This document shows, piece after piece, positions 56,660 through 64,000 of a DNA stretch of 64,000 bases (positions within the stretch are counted from its first letter, which is position 1; every line of letters begins with the position of its first letter). A program made the position numbers and the translations under genes. The stretch lies in contig NZ_JAIVKX010000017.1 of the NCBI RefSeq assembly GCF_020524285.1, positions 1-64,000 on the forward strand, in the 5' to 3' direction. The notes below the pieces were generated by a model. The model saw nothing but the letters and a program-made list of their open reading frames with translations. It made no database searches and had not been told where the DNA came from. Source of the stretch: Alloyangia pacifica. GTDB lineage: Bacteria > Pseudomonadota > Alphaproteobacteria > Rhodobacterales > Rhodobacteraceae.

Positions 56660-56841
56660 GCGCGGTTCCTGACCCGAGACCCGAGTCGCGCGTGGGGCGC
56701 CTTGTCGCGCCCCACCGTTTTAGGCGTTGAATCAGCCTGCTGTCCCGGATAAGGGGCGATCTTTCGCCGCAACGTTGAGAAAAGCCCTCTCCGATGCTAT
56801 CTTATAAGGGCCCGGCGCCGGGGTCACATTCGGCGCGTGCC

Positions 56842-57279
56842 ATGAAGGAGGACAATGTCCTGTCACTTACTGCCGATGCGGCCGGTGCCGCTGTTGCGGG
56901 GATGCCCATGAGCGGGCTGACCCAACCCGAGGTCACGAGCGAGATTATCCTCGCCGCTGTCCTCAAGTCTCTCGACGACAACAAGGCGGAAGAGGTCGTG
57001 CAGATCGATCTGCGCGGCAAGACCTCCGTCTGCGACCACATGGTGATCTGCTCGGGACGTTCGTCGCGGCAGGTGGCCTCGATCGCGCAGAAGCTCGCCG
57101 AGGATCTGAAGCATGAGCTGGGCGTCCTGTGCAAGACCGAGGGCGAAGAGACCGGCGACTGGGTGCTGATCGACGCGGGCGATGTGATCGTCCACGTGTT
57201 CCGTCCCGAGGTCCGCGAGTTCTACCAGCTCGAAAAGATGTGGATGCCGCTGGGCAAGGTGACCCAGAGCGCGACCTGA
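56842..57279 (+). CDS. rsfS: Ribosomal silencing factor RsfS
   Basis: The product has 145 residues if started at the ATG at 56842; starts at 56794 or 56908 are also possible because the first 45 residues are not conserved. It binds ribosomal protein L14 and blocks subunit joining in starved cells. KAEEVVQIDLRGKTSVCDHM, VICSGRSSRQVASIAQKLAE and GDVIVHVFRPEVREFYQLEK are diagnostic. It is 12 bases from rlmH, the usual partner. Confidence 0.93.
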   Translation: MKEDNVLSLTADAAGAAVAGMPMSGLTQPEVTSEIILAAVLKSLDDNKAEEVVQIDLRGKTSVCDHMVICSGRSSRQVASIAQKLAEDLKHELGVLCKTEGEETGDWVLIDAGDVIVHVFRPEVREFYQLEKMWMPLGKVTQSAT

Positions 57280-57291
57280 CCGGGAGCGTTC

Positions 57292-57762
57292 ATGCGCGTG
57301 CATCTCTGCGTCGTGGGCCGGCTTCGGTCTGGCCCCGAGCGCGATCTGATTGACGATTACCTCAAGCGCTTCGACCGCACGGGACGGGCGCTTGGACTGG
57401 GGCCGGTGACGGTGACCGAGGTCGAGGACCGCAAGGGCGGTGGCATGGCCGCCGAGGCCGTGTTGCTGCGCAAGGCGATTCCCTCGGATGCCCGGCTGTG
57501 CATTCTCGATGAGCGCGGGAAGCTGATGAGCTCGCCCGATTTTGCACATCGGCTCGGCGAGATCCGAGATGGCGGCGTGGGGGATCTCGCCTTCGTCATC
57601 GGCGGCGCGGACGGGATCGACCCGTCGCTGCGGGCAGAGGCGGACATGGCGCTCAGCTTTGGCCAGATGGTCTGGCCGCACATGCTGGTCAGGGTGATGC
57701 TCTCCGAGCAGCTCTACCGGGCCGCTTCGATCCTTGCCGGAAGTCCTTATCACCGCGTTTGA
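57292..57762 (+). CDS. rlmH: 23S rRNA (pseudouridine1915-N3)-methyltransferase RlmH
   Basis: This 156-residue SPOUT methyltransferase acts on assembled ribosomes. LDERGKLMSSPDFAHRLGEI, FVIGGADGIDPSLRAEADMA, LSFGQMVWPHMLVRVMLSEQ and LYRAASILAGSPYHRV include the trefoil-knot SAM site. The standard rsfS-rlmH pair supports the call. Confidence 0.97.
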   Translation: MRVHLCVVGRLRSGPERDLIDDYLKRFDRTGRALGLGPVTVTEVEDRKGGGMAAEAVLLRKAIPSDARLCILDERGKLMSSPDFAHRLGEIRDGGVGDLAFVIGGADGIDPSLRAEADMALSFGQMVWPHMLVRVMLSEQLYRAASILAGSPYHRV

Positions 57763-58034
57763 TTTTGTGGCGGCTTCGGCGTGGGCGGTTTCTTGCCTGT
57801 GAGCCGACTCGCGCACGGCGGGAATCCGCGCGAATGCAATCCCTGCGTTGCACTTACCGAAATCGCTGATTTAGCTGCACTTATCGCACCGTCGCGCAGC
57901 TGTGAAGACGAGCGAGGTTGACTGCCCTTTTACTGTCCCTGCCGGCTCCCCCGCCGGTCCCGGGCAGATCAACGGCCCCGGAGTTTCCCCGAACTTCGGG
58001 GCCTTCCCATTTCCGGAAGGCTCCAAGCCGGTGC
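57763..58034. other. Intergenic region with GC hairpin
   Basis: No gene is supported. A hairpin with arms GGCCCCG (57974-57980) and CGGGGCC (57997-58003), or alternatively CCCCGAA/TTCGGGG (57987-58001), lies just before the convergent uppP stop and may terminate it or rlmH transcription. Confidence 0.45.
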
Positions 58035-58838
58035 TCAGCTATAGGCGATGACCAGCAGGACAACCCCGAGGATCACCCGGTAGATCACGTAGGGGGTGAA
58101 GCTCACCGAGCGCAGCAGCCGCATCATCAGGGTCAGCGCGAGCAGCGCCGAGACAAAGGCGAAGCCGGCGGCGATGGCGCCGTCCCTGGCGGCCTGCGCG
58201 TCGGCGCTGCCGATCACCTCGGCGCCGAGCAGAACGCCCGAGGCCAGGATCGTCGGGATCGACATCAGCATCGAGATCTTCGCCGCATCGTGGCGCTTGT
58301 AGCCCATCTGCCGCGCGCCGGTGATGGTGATGCCCGAGCGCGAAGTGCCGGGGATCAGCGCCACGGCCTGCCACAGGCCGAGCTTGATGGCGTCCTTGAG
58401 GTTCCAATCTTCTTCGGTCTTCTCGACCGGCCCTTTCTGGTCCGCCCACCACAGCACGATGCCGAAGATCAGCATGGTCCAGCCGATCACCGCGATCGAA
58501 CGCAGCATGTCGGACAGGCCGGTGAGGTTCAGGATCAGCCCGACGAGGATCACCGGCACGGTGGCGACGGCAAGCAGGAAGGCGAGCTTCGAGCCGGGGG
58601 TGTCGATCTTGCCGGTCAGCATGCGTGGGATGCCCGCGAGCCCGACGCGCACGTCGCTCCAAAAATAGAGCACAACCGCGAAGAGCGTGCCGACATGCAC
58701 CGCGACGTCGATCACCTGGCCCTGATCTTCCATGCCGGTCAGCCCGGGGAGGAGAATCAGGTGACCCGAGGAGGAAATCGGGAGAAACTCGGTGATGCCC
58801 TGGATGAGCGCGAGGATAATGAGTTGAGACAGGGGCAT
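58035..58838 (-). CDS. uppP: Undecaprenyl-diphosphatase
   Basis: This 267-residue inner-membrane protein with about eight hydrophobic helices removes a phosphate from undecaprenyl pyrophosphate to recycle the lipid carrier of peptidoglycan and polysaccharides. The active-site motifs are the N-terminal ALIQGITEFLPISSSGHLIL and the second ALIPGTSRSGITITGARQMG. Length is normal. Confidence 0.96.
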   Translation of the reverse strand: MPLSQLIILALIQGITEFLPISSSGHLILLPGLTGMEDQGQVIDVAVHVGTLFAVVLYFWSDVRVGLAGIPRMLTGKIDTPGSKLAFLLAVATVPVILVGLILNLTGLSDMLRSIAVIGWTMLIFGIVLWWADQKGPVEKTEEDWNLKDAIKLGLWQAVALIPGTSRSGITITGARQMGYKRHDAAKISMLMSIPTILASGVLLGAEVIGSADAQAARDGAIAAGFAFVSALLALTLMMRLLRSVSFTPYVIYRVILGVVLLVIAYS

Positions 58839-59064
58839 GTACGCAGGTCTCCGCAGAAATGGCCCTTTTCGCTATAGGCCCTTAGTTTTCAGGGGGAAAG
58901 GGGCAATTTGGTCCGTTATCGGACCTATTTTTTGATCAACTTGCCCCCGAGCCAGCGAAGCGAGGCAAATTTTTATCAATATAGGTCAGTACCTCTGACT
59001 TTTATTCGGTTTAGACCTTCTGTAATGAAGCCCGACCGATTGATTTGCTTGGAGACAAGGCATC

Positions 59065-60504
59065 ATGGCAAAGCAACCCATGCTGAAATTCGTGAAGATC
59101 GAGCGCGACATGCCCGAGAAGCGGGAGGCGTCCGTCCGCAGCCACGACTTCGACGAAATTTACGCTGAGTTCGCCAAGGCCAAGGCCGAGGAGCAGGCGA
59201 GCCGCTGTAGCCAGTGCGGGGTGCCCTACTGCCAGTCGCACTGCCCGCTGCACAACAACATCCCCGACTGGCTGCGTCTCACCGCGACCGGCCGTCTGGA
59301 GGAAGCCTACGAGATCAGCCAGGCCACCAACACCTTCCCGGAGATCTGCGGCCGCATCTGCCCGCAGGACCGCCTGTGCGAAGGCAACTGCGTGATCGAG
59401 CAATCCGGTCACGGCACCGTGACCATTGGCTCTGTCGAAAAATACATCACCGACACCGCCTGGGAGCAGGGCTGGGTGAAACCGGCCGCCCCGGTGTCCG
59501 AGCGCTCGGAGAGCGTTGGCATCATCGGCGCGGGCCCCGGCGGCCTCGCCGCGGCCGACATGCTGCGCCGCGCCGGCGTTCAGGTGACCGTCTATGACCG
59601 CTACGACCGTGGCGGCGGCCTGCTGACCTACGGCATCCCGGGCTTCAAGCTCGAGAAGGACGTGGTCATGCGCCGCATCAAGCAGCTCGAGGACGGCGGC
59701 GTGCGCTTCGTCTTCAACTGCAATGTCGGCGAGGACCTGAGCTTCGACGAAATCCGCGATCAGCATGATGCGGTGATCATCGCCACCGGCGTCTACAAGT
59801 CGCGCGACCTGCGCGGCCCGGGTTCGGAAGCCAAGGGCATCGTCAAGGCGATCGACTATCTCACCGCTTCGAACCGCACCGCCAACTTCGGCGACACCGT
59901 GCCCGAGTACGAAAGCGGCGAGTTGAATGCCAAGGGCAAGAAGGTCGTGGTGATCGGCGGCGGCGACACCGCCATGGACTGCCTGCGCACCGCGATCCGC
60001 CAGGGTGCCGAGAGCGTGAAGTGCCTCTACCGCCGCGACCGCGCCAACATGCCCGGCTCGCAGCGCGAAACCGCGAACGCCGAGGAAGAGGGCGTACAGT
60101 TCGAGTGGCTGACCGCACCGAAGGGCTTCAAGGGTGACGAGACCGTCGAGGCGGTGATGGTGCAGAAGATGCGCCTCGGCCATCCCGACGCGACCGGCCG
60201 TCAGGCCCCCGAGCTGATCGAAGGCGCGGACTACGAGGAGCCCGCCGACCTGGTGATCAAGGCGCTCGGCTTCGAGCCCGAGGAACTGCAGACCCTCTGG
60301 GGCGCGCCCGAGCTGGAAGTGACCCGCTGGGGCACCGTGAAGGCCGAGTTCACCTCTGGCCGGACCGCGCTGCCGGGTGTCTATGCCGTGGGCGACATCG
60401 TGCGCGGTGCCTCGCTGGTGGTCTGGGCGATCCGTGACGGCCGCGACTGCGCCGAGCACGTGCTCAAGGACTTCGACAAGCTCGCGGCCATCGCCGCCGA
60501 GTAA
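59065..60504 (+). CDS. gltD: Glutamate synthase (NADPH) small subunit
   Basis: This 479-residue protein supplies electrons from NADPH through FAD to the large subunit. The N-terminal Cys clusters RCSQCGVPYCQSHCPLHNNI and CGRICPQDRLCEGNCV bind [4Fe-4S] centres. Two Rossmann motifs follow: GIIGAGPGGLAAADMLRRAG (FAD) and VVIGGGDTAMDCLR (NADPH). It precedes gltB with a GFA-family gene between them. The 226 bases upstream are AT-rich and probably carry the promoter. Confidence 0.97.
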   Translation: MAKQPMLKFVKIERDMPEKREASVRSHDFDEIYAEFAKAKAEEQASRCSQCGVPYCQSHCPLHNNIPDWLRLTATGRLEEAYEISQATNTFPEICGRICPQDRLCEGNCVIEQSGHGTVTIGSVEKYITDTAWEQGWVKPAAPVSERSESVGIIGAGPGGLAAADMLRRAGVQVTVYDRYDRGGGLLTYGIPGFKLEKDVVMRRIKQLEDGGVRFVFNCNVGEDLSFDEIRDQHDAVIIATGVYKSRDLRGPGSEAKGIVKAIDYLTASNRTANFGDTVPEYESGELNAKGKKVVVIGGGDTAMDCLRTAIRQGAESVKCLYRRDRANMPGSQRETANAEEEGVQFEWLTAPKGFKGDETVEAVMVQKMRLGHPDATGRQAPELIEGADYEEPADLVIKALGFEPEELQTLWGAPELEVTRWGTVKAEFTSGRTALPGVYAVGDIVRGASLVVWAIRDGRDCAEHVLKDFDKLAAIAAE

Positions 60505-60623
60505 GTCCCGCCGAATCCCTGCACATCCCCGGAACGCAACCTGCGCAGGGGATGTGCAGCCCCCGAAACCAACGCCCGAGGAGAGGTCAGCGCGGCTGAC
60601 CCTCGCCGAGAAAGGAGCGGTGC

Positions 60624-61061
60624 ATGACGCAGAAGACCGGACAATGCCTGTGCGGCGCGGTACGCTTCACCGTGACCGAGTTCGGTAGCTTCGGCGTCTG
60701 CCATTGCGAGCAGTGCCGCCGCTGGGCCGGATCGGCGCTGTTTGCGGTGAACGTGCCTGAGGCGGCGATCTCGATCGAGGGTGCCGATGCGATCCGCAGC
60801 TTCCGCAGCTCGGATTGGGCCTCCCGGCACTTCTGCGGCACCTGCGGCTCGGTGCTCTGGTACCGCTACGACAAGGGCGTCGATGGGGCAGGGGAGTACG
60901 AGGTCTGCCTCGGGCTCCTCGAGGACGGCAACGGCTTCGAGATGAAAAGTGAGATCTTCGCGGACGAGAAGCCCGACAGCTGGGCGCTCACCGGGGAGCA
61001 TCCGAAATACACCCGCGCCGAGACGCTGAAGAAATTCGGTGCGGACGTCAGCGGCGCCTGA
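60624..61061 (+). CDS. GFA-family (glutathione-dependent formaldehyde-activating-like) zinc protein
   Basis: The product has 145 residues. Three Cys pairs typical of the fold are present: GQCLCGAVRF, VCHCEQCRRWAGS and HFCGTCGSVLWYRY. Such proteins bind zinc; only some relatives act on glutathione-formaldehyde adducts. It is inserted between gltD and gltB on the same strand. Its role is unknown and it may not be related to glutamate synthesis. Confidence 0.9.
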   Translation: MTQKTGQCLCGAVRFTVTEFGSFGVCHCEQCRRWAGSALFAVNVPEAAISIEGADAIRSFRSSDWASRHFCGTCGSVLWYRYDKGVDGAGEYEVCLGLLEDGNGFEMKSEIFADEKPDSWALTGEHPKYTRAETLKKFGADVSGA

Positions 61062-61196
61062 GCCGCAGGACCAAAACCGCGGCGCCTGAGCCGCGACACA
61101 GAATTACGGCGCGATGACGCGCCATTTCATTCGGCGCCCCGCGCGCCAGCCACGTATCCCGGCCGCCCCGGCGGCCTTCCATGGAGGTGCTAAGCC

Positions 61197-64000
61197 ATGA
61201 CCACTTTCGACGCAAACTGGGTTGCCGCAGAGGAAGCCAAGCGCAAGTGGATGGAGGAGAACGGCCTGTTCCGCGAAGAGCATGAACACTCTTCCTGCGG
61301 CGTCGGCCTTGTCGTCTCCATCGACGGGAAACCGTCGCGCAAGGTTGTGGAGGCGGGCATCACCGCGCTCAAGGCGATCTGGCACCGCGGTGCCGTGGAC
61401 GCCGACGGCAAGACCGGTGACGGCGCGGGCATCCACGTGCAGATCCCCGTCAGCTTCTTCTACGACCAGATCGAGCGCACCGGCCACGCGCCGCGCAAGG
61501 ACGAGCTGATGGCCGTCGGCCAGGTCTTCCTGCCGCGCACCGACTTTGCCGCGCAGGAAACCTGCCGGACCATCGTCGAGACCGAAGTGCTGCGCATGGG
61601 CCACTACATCTACGGCTGGCGCCACGTGCCGGTGAGCGTGGACTGCCTCGGCGAGAAGGCCAATGCGACCCGTCCCGAGATCGAGCAGATCCTGATCTCC
61701 AACGCCAAGGGCGTGGACGAAGAAACCTTCGAGCGCGAGCTCTACGTCATCCGCCGCCGCATCGAGAAGGCCGCGGCTGCCGCGGGCATCAACGGGCTCT
61801 ACATCGCCTCGCTGTCGTGCCGGTCGATCATCTACAAGGGCATGATGCTGGCCGAACAGGTCGCCGTGTTCTACCCGGACCTGCAGGACGAGCGCTTCGA
61901 ATCCGCCTTCGCGATCTACCACCAGCGCTATTCCACCAACACCTTCCCGCAGTGGTGGCTGGCGCAGCCCTTCCGCATGCTCGCCCATAACGGCGAGATC
62001 AACACGATCAAGGGCAACACCAACTGGATGAAGTCGCACGAGATCCGCATGGCCTCGGCGACCTTCGGAGAGATGGCCGAGGACATCAAGCCGATCATCG
62101 CGACCGGGGCGTCGGACTCCGCCGCGCTGGACGCCGTGTTCGAGGTGCTGGTCCGCGCCGGGCGCAACGCGCCGATGGCCAAGACCATGCTGATCCCCGA
62201 GGCCTGGTCGAAGCAGGCGGTGGAGCTGCCGCAGGCCTGGCTCGACATGTATTCCTACGTGAACTCGGTGATGGAGCCCTGGGACGGCCCCGCGGCGCTG
62301 GCCATGACCGACGGCCGCTGGGTCTGCGGCGGACTCGACCGCAACGGCCTGCGCCCGATGCGCTACGTGGTCACCGGTGACGGGCTGCTGATCGCCGGCT
62401 CCGAGGCGGGCATGGTGCCGGTCGACGAGTCGACCGTGCGTGAAAAAGGCGCGCTTGGCCCGGGCCAGATGATCGCCGTCGACATGGAAGAGGGCAAGCT
62501 CTACCGCGACACCGAGATCAAGGATCGCCTCGCCGGCAGCCAGCCCTTCGGCGAATGGGTCGGCAAGATCACCGAGCTCGACGAGAGCCTCGCGAAGATC
62601 TCGGAAAAGCCGCTGTTCTCGGGCGCCGAGCTGCGCAAGCGGCAGATCGCGGCGGGCTACAGCATCGAGGAACTGGAGCAGTCGCTCTCGGCGATGGCCG
62701 AGGACGGCAAGGAAATGCTCGCCTCGATGGGCGACGACACCCCGTCTGCGGTCCTGTCCAAGAAGTACCGGCCGCTGAGCCACTTCTTCCGCCAGAACTT
62801 CAGCCAGGTGACCAACCCGCCGATCGACTCCCTGCGCGAATTCCGCGTGATGTCGCTGAAGACCCGCTTCGGCAACCTCAAGAACGTGCTCGACGAGAGC
62901 TCGGCGCAGACCGAGATCCTGGTTTTGGACACGCCCTTCGTCGCCAACGCGCAGTTCGAGGAGCTGACGAAGCACTTCAACGCCGGTCTGGTCGAGATCG
63001 ACTGTACCTTCCCCGCCGACGCCGGCGAGGGCGCGCTGCGTGACGGTCTGGCCCGCATCCGGGCCGAGGCCGAGGATGCCGTGCGCTCGGGCGGCGGTCA
63101 CATCGTGCTGACCGACCACCATCAGGGCGACGGCAAGGTCGCCATGCCGATGATCCTCGCCACCTCGGCGGTGCACAGCTGGCTGACCAAGAAGGGCCTG
63201 CGGACGTTCTGCTCGCTGGGCGTGCGCTCGGCGGAATGCATCGACCCGCATTACTTCGCGGTGCTCGTCGGCTGCGGCGCGACCATCGTGAACCCCTACC
63301 TCGCCGAGGACAGCATCGCCGACCGCATCTCGCGCGGCCTGATCGAGGGCAGCCTGACCGAGGCCGTGGCGCGCTACCGCGAGGCCATCGACCAGGGCCT
63401 GCTGAAGATCATGTCGAAGATGGGCATCTCGGTGATCTCGTCCTACCGCGGCGGTCTCAACTTCGAGGCGGTGGGCCTGTCGCGCGCCATGTGCGCCGAG
63501 TATTTCCCCGGCATGCTGTCGCGGATCTCGGGCATCGGTGTGCACGGCATCCAGCAGAAGGCGGAAGAGGTCCACGCGCTCGGCTTCAAGGGCGGCCGCG
63601 ACGTGCTGCCGATCGGCGGCTTCTACAAGGCCCGCAAGTCCGGCGAGACCCACGCCTGGGGCGCGCAGAACATGCATCTGATGCAGGCGGCCTGCAACAA
63701 GGCCAGCTACGAGCTGTGGAAGACCTACTCCAAGGCAATGCGGGCCAACCCGCCGATCCACCTGCGCGACCTGCTGGACATCAAGCCGCTCGGCGAGGCG
63801 ATCCCGCTGGAGGAGGTGGAATCCATCACCTCGATCCGCAAGCGCTTCGTGACGCCGGGCATGTCGCTAGGGGCGCTCTCGCCCGAGGCGCACAAGACGC
63901 TGAACATCGCGATGAACCGCATCGGCGCCAAGTCCGACTCCGGTGAGGGCGGCGAGGATCCGGCACACTTCGTGCCCGAGCCCAACGGCGACAACCCCTC
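61197..64000 (+). CDS. gltB: Glutamate synthase (NADPH) large subunit, 5' part (continues beyond window)
   Basis: The frame is open from the ATG at 61197 to the window end, giving 934 residues of an expected 1500. The N-terminal 33 residues are a propeptide, and Cys34 (HSSCGVGL) becomes the N-terminal nucleophile of the glutaminase domain, which makes ammonia from glutamine. WWLAQPFRMLAHNGEINTIK and the following GNTNWM and LDRNGLRPMRYVVTGDG belong to that domain. The central domain and the start of the FMN domain follow (RFVTPGMSLGALSPEAHKTL). AGGTGC and a GGCCGC/GCGGCC hairpin lie upstream. Confidence 0.97.
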   Translation, partial: MTTFDANWVAAEEAKRKWMEENGLFREEHEHSSCGVGLVVSIDGKPSRKVVEAGITALKAIWHRGAVDADGKTGDGAGIHVQIPVSFFYDQIERTGHAPRKDELMAVGQVFLPRTDFAAQETCRTIVETEVLRMGHYIYGWRHVPVSVDCLGEKANATRPEIEQILISNAKGVDEETFERELYVIRRRIEKAAAAAGINGLYIASLSCRSIIYKGMMLAEQVAVFYPDLQDERFESAFAIYHQRYSTNTFPQWWLAQPFRMLAHNGEINTIKGNTNWMKSHEIRMASATFGEMAEDIKPIIATGASDSAALDAVFEVLVRAGRNAPMAKTMLIPEAWSKQAVELPQAWLDMYSYVNSVMEPWDGPAALAMTDGRWVCGGLDRNGLRPMRYVVTGDGLLIAGSEAGMVPVDESTVREKGALGPGQMIAVDMEEGKLYRDTEIKDRLAGSQPFGEWVGKITELDESLAKISEKPLFSGAELRKRQIAAGYSIEELEQSLSAMAEDGKEMLASMGDDTPSAVLSKKYRPLSHFFRQNFSQVTNPPIDSLREFRVMSLKTRFGNLKNVLDESSAQTEILVLDTPFVANAQFEELTKHFNAGLVEIDCTFPADAGEGALRDGLARIRAEAEDAVRSGGGHIVLTDHHQGDGKVAMPMILATSAVHSWLTKKGLRTFCSLGVRSAECIDPHYFAVLVGCGATIVNPYLAEDSIADRISRGLIEGSLTEAVARYREAIDQGLLKIMSKMGISVISSYRGGLNFEAVGLSRAMCAEYFPGMLSRISGIGVHGIQQKAEEVHALGFKGGRDVLPIGGFYKARKSGETHAWGAQNMHLMQAACNKASYELWKTYSKAMRANPPIHLRDLLDIKPLGEAIPLEEVESITSIRKRFVTPGMSLGALSPEAHKTLNIAMNRIGAKSDSGEGGEDPAHFVPEPNGDNP

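Noticed and set aside
61104-63761. 885-codon minus-strand frame opposite gltB
   Set aside because: The plus strand encodes glutamate synthase with its catalytic Cys; the reverse frame is compositional noise.

Overview
The window is high-GC chromosomal DNA of an alphaproteobacterium, most likely a Rhodobacteraceae / Roseobacter-group organism. The RepC-family initiator, the gltB/gltD, rsfS-rlmH and SmpB neighbourhoods, the PuuE-OHCU fusion and the rutABCD cluster all fit that group. Genus cannot be fixed from sequence alone; a Salipiger-like relative is a guess.

Layout. (1) 1-7245: the end of an exopolysaccharide region, with the 3' part of a UDP-glucose 6-dehydrogenase, a convergent pectate-lyase-like protein carrying three carbohydrate-binding-like repeats, two overlapping GT4 glycosyltransferases and a sulfotransferase. 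(2) 7390-7463: an intact tRNA-Cys(GCA). (3) 7417-32190: two unrelated integrated elements in tandem in that tRNA. They are bounded by three copies of one 47-bp core at 7417, 17514 and 32144. Each has its own tyrosine integrase next to its left core. (4) 32428-35442: rutABCD uracil catabolism behind a RutR-like palindrome. (5) 35563-39423: a class II aldolase, a copper cluster (small His/Cys protein, PCuAC, Sco) and a lytic transglycosylase lipoprotein. (6) 40181-45235: a membrane sulfotransferase, a small membrane protein, an arylsulfotransferase-like protein, a membrane-anchored winged-helix protein and small exported proteins. (7) 45261-49499: a purine/ureide operon with PuuE-OHCU decarboxylase, ureidoglycine aminohydrolase, ureidoglycolate lyase and an NCS2 permease. 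(8) 49880-64000: smpB, a sulfurtransferase, an aminotransferase, deoC with a double-domain aldehyde dehydrogenase, rsfS-rlmH, uppP, gltD, a GFA-family protein and gltB, which runs off the window.

Element 1 (about 10.1 kb) looks like a compact phage satellite rather than a prophage. It has an integrase, AlpA-like and other regulators, a RepA-like helicase beside a cluster of eight GGTAAC/GTTACC sites, a P27-like small terminase, a tape-measure protein and a fused prohead protease-capsid protein. No large terminase, portal, tail tube, baseplate or lysis gene is seen. Most genes overlap by ATGA-type junctions and are intact.

Element 2 (about 14.6 kb) looks like an integrative mobilizable element. 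One leftward operon carries a RepC-like initiator, MobC, a MOBP/HEN-type relaxase with two out-of-frame genes nested inside it (like ColE1 mbeB/mbeD), two small proteins and a lone VirB6/TrbL-like protein. Its rightward, AT-richer cargo is defence-like: an XRE regulator with a palindromic operator, an AAA_13 ATPase with a zinc-hook motif (RloC/PrrC-like), a pentapeptide-repeat membrane protein with a nucleotidyltransferase, and a 556-residue membrane protein of no recognised family.

All identifications come from reading the sequence and from memory of the families. No database search was run.
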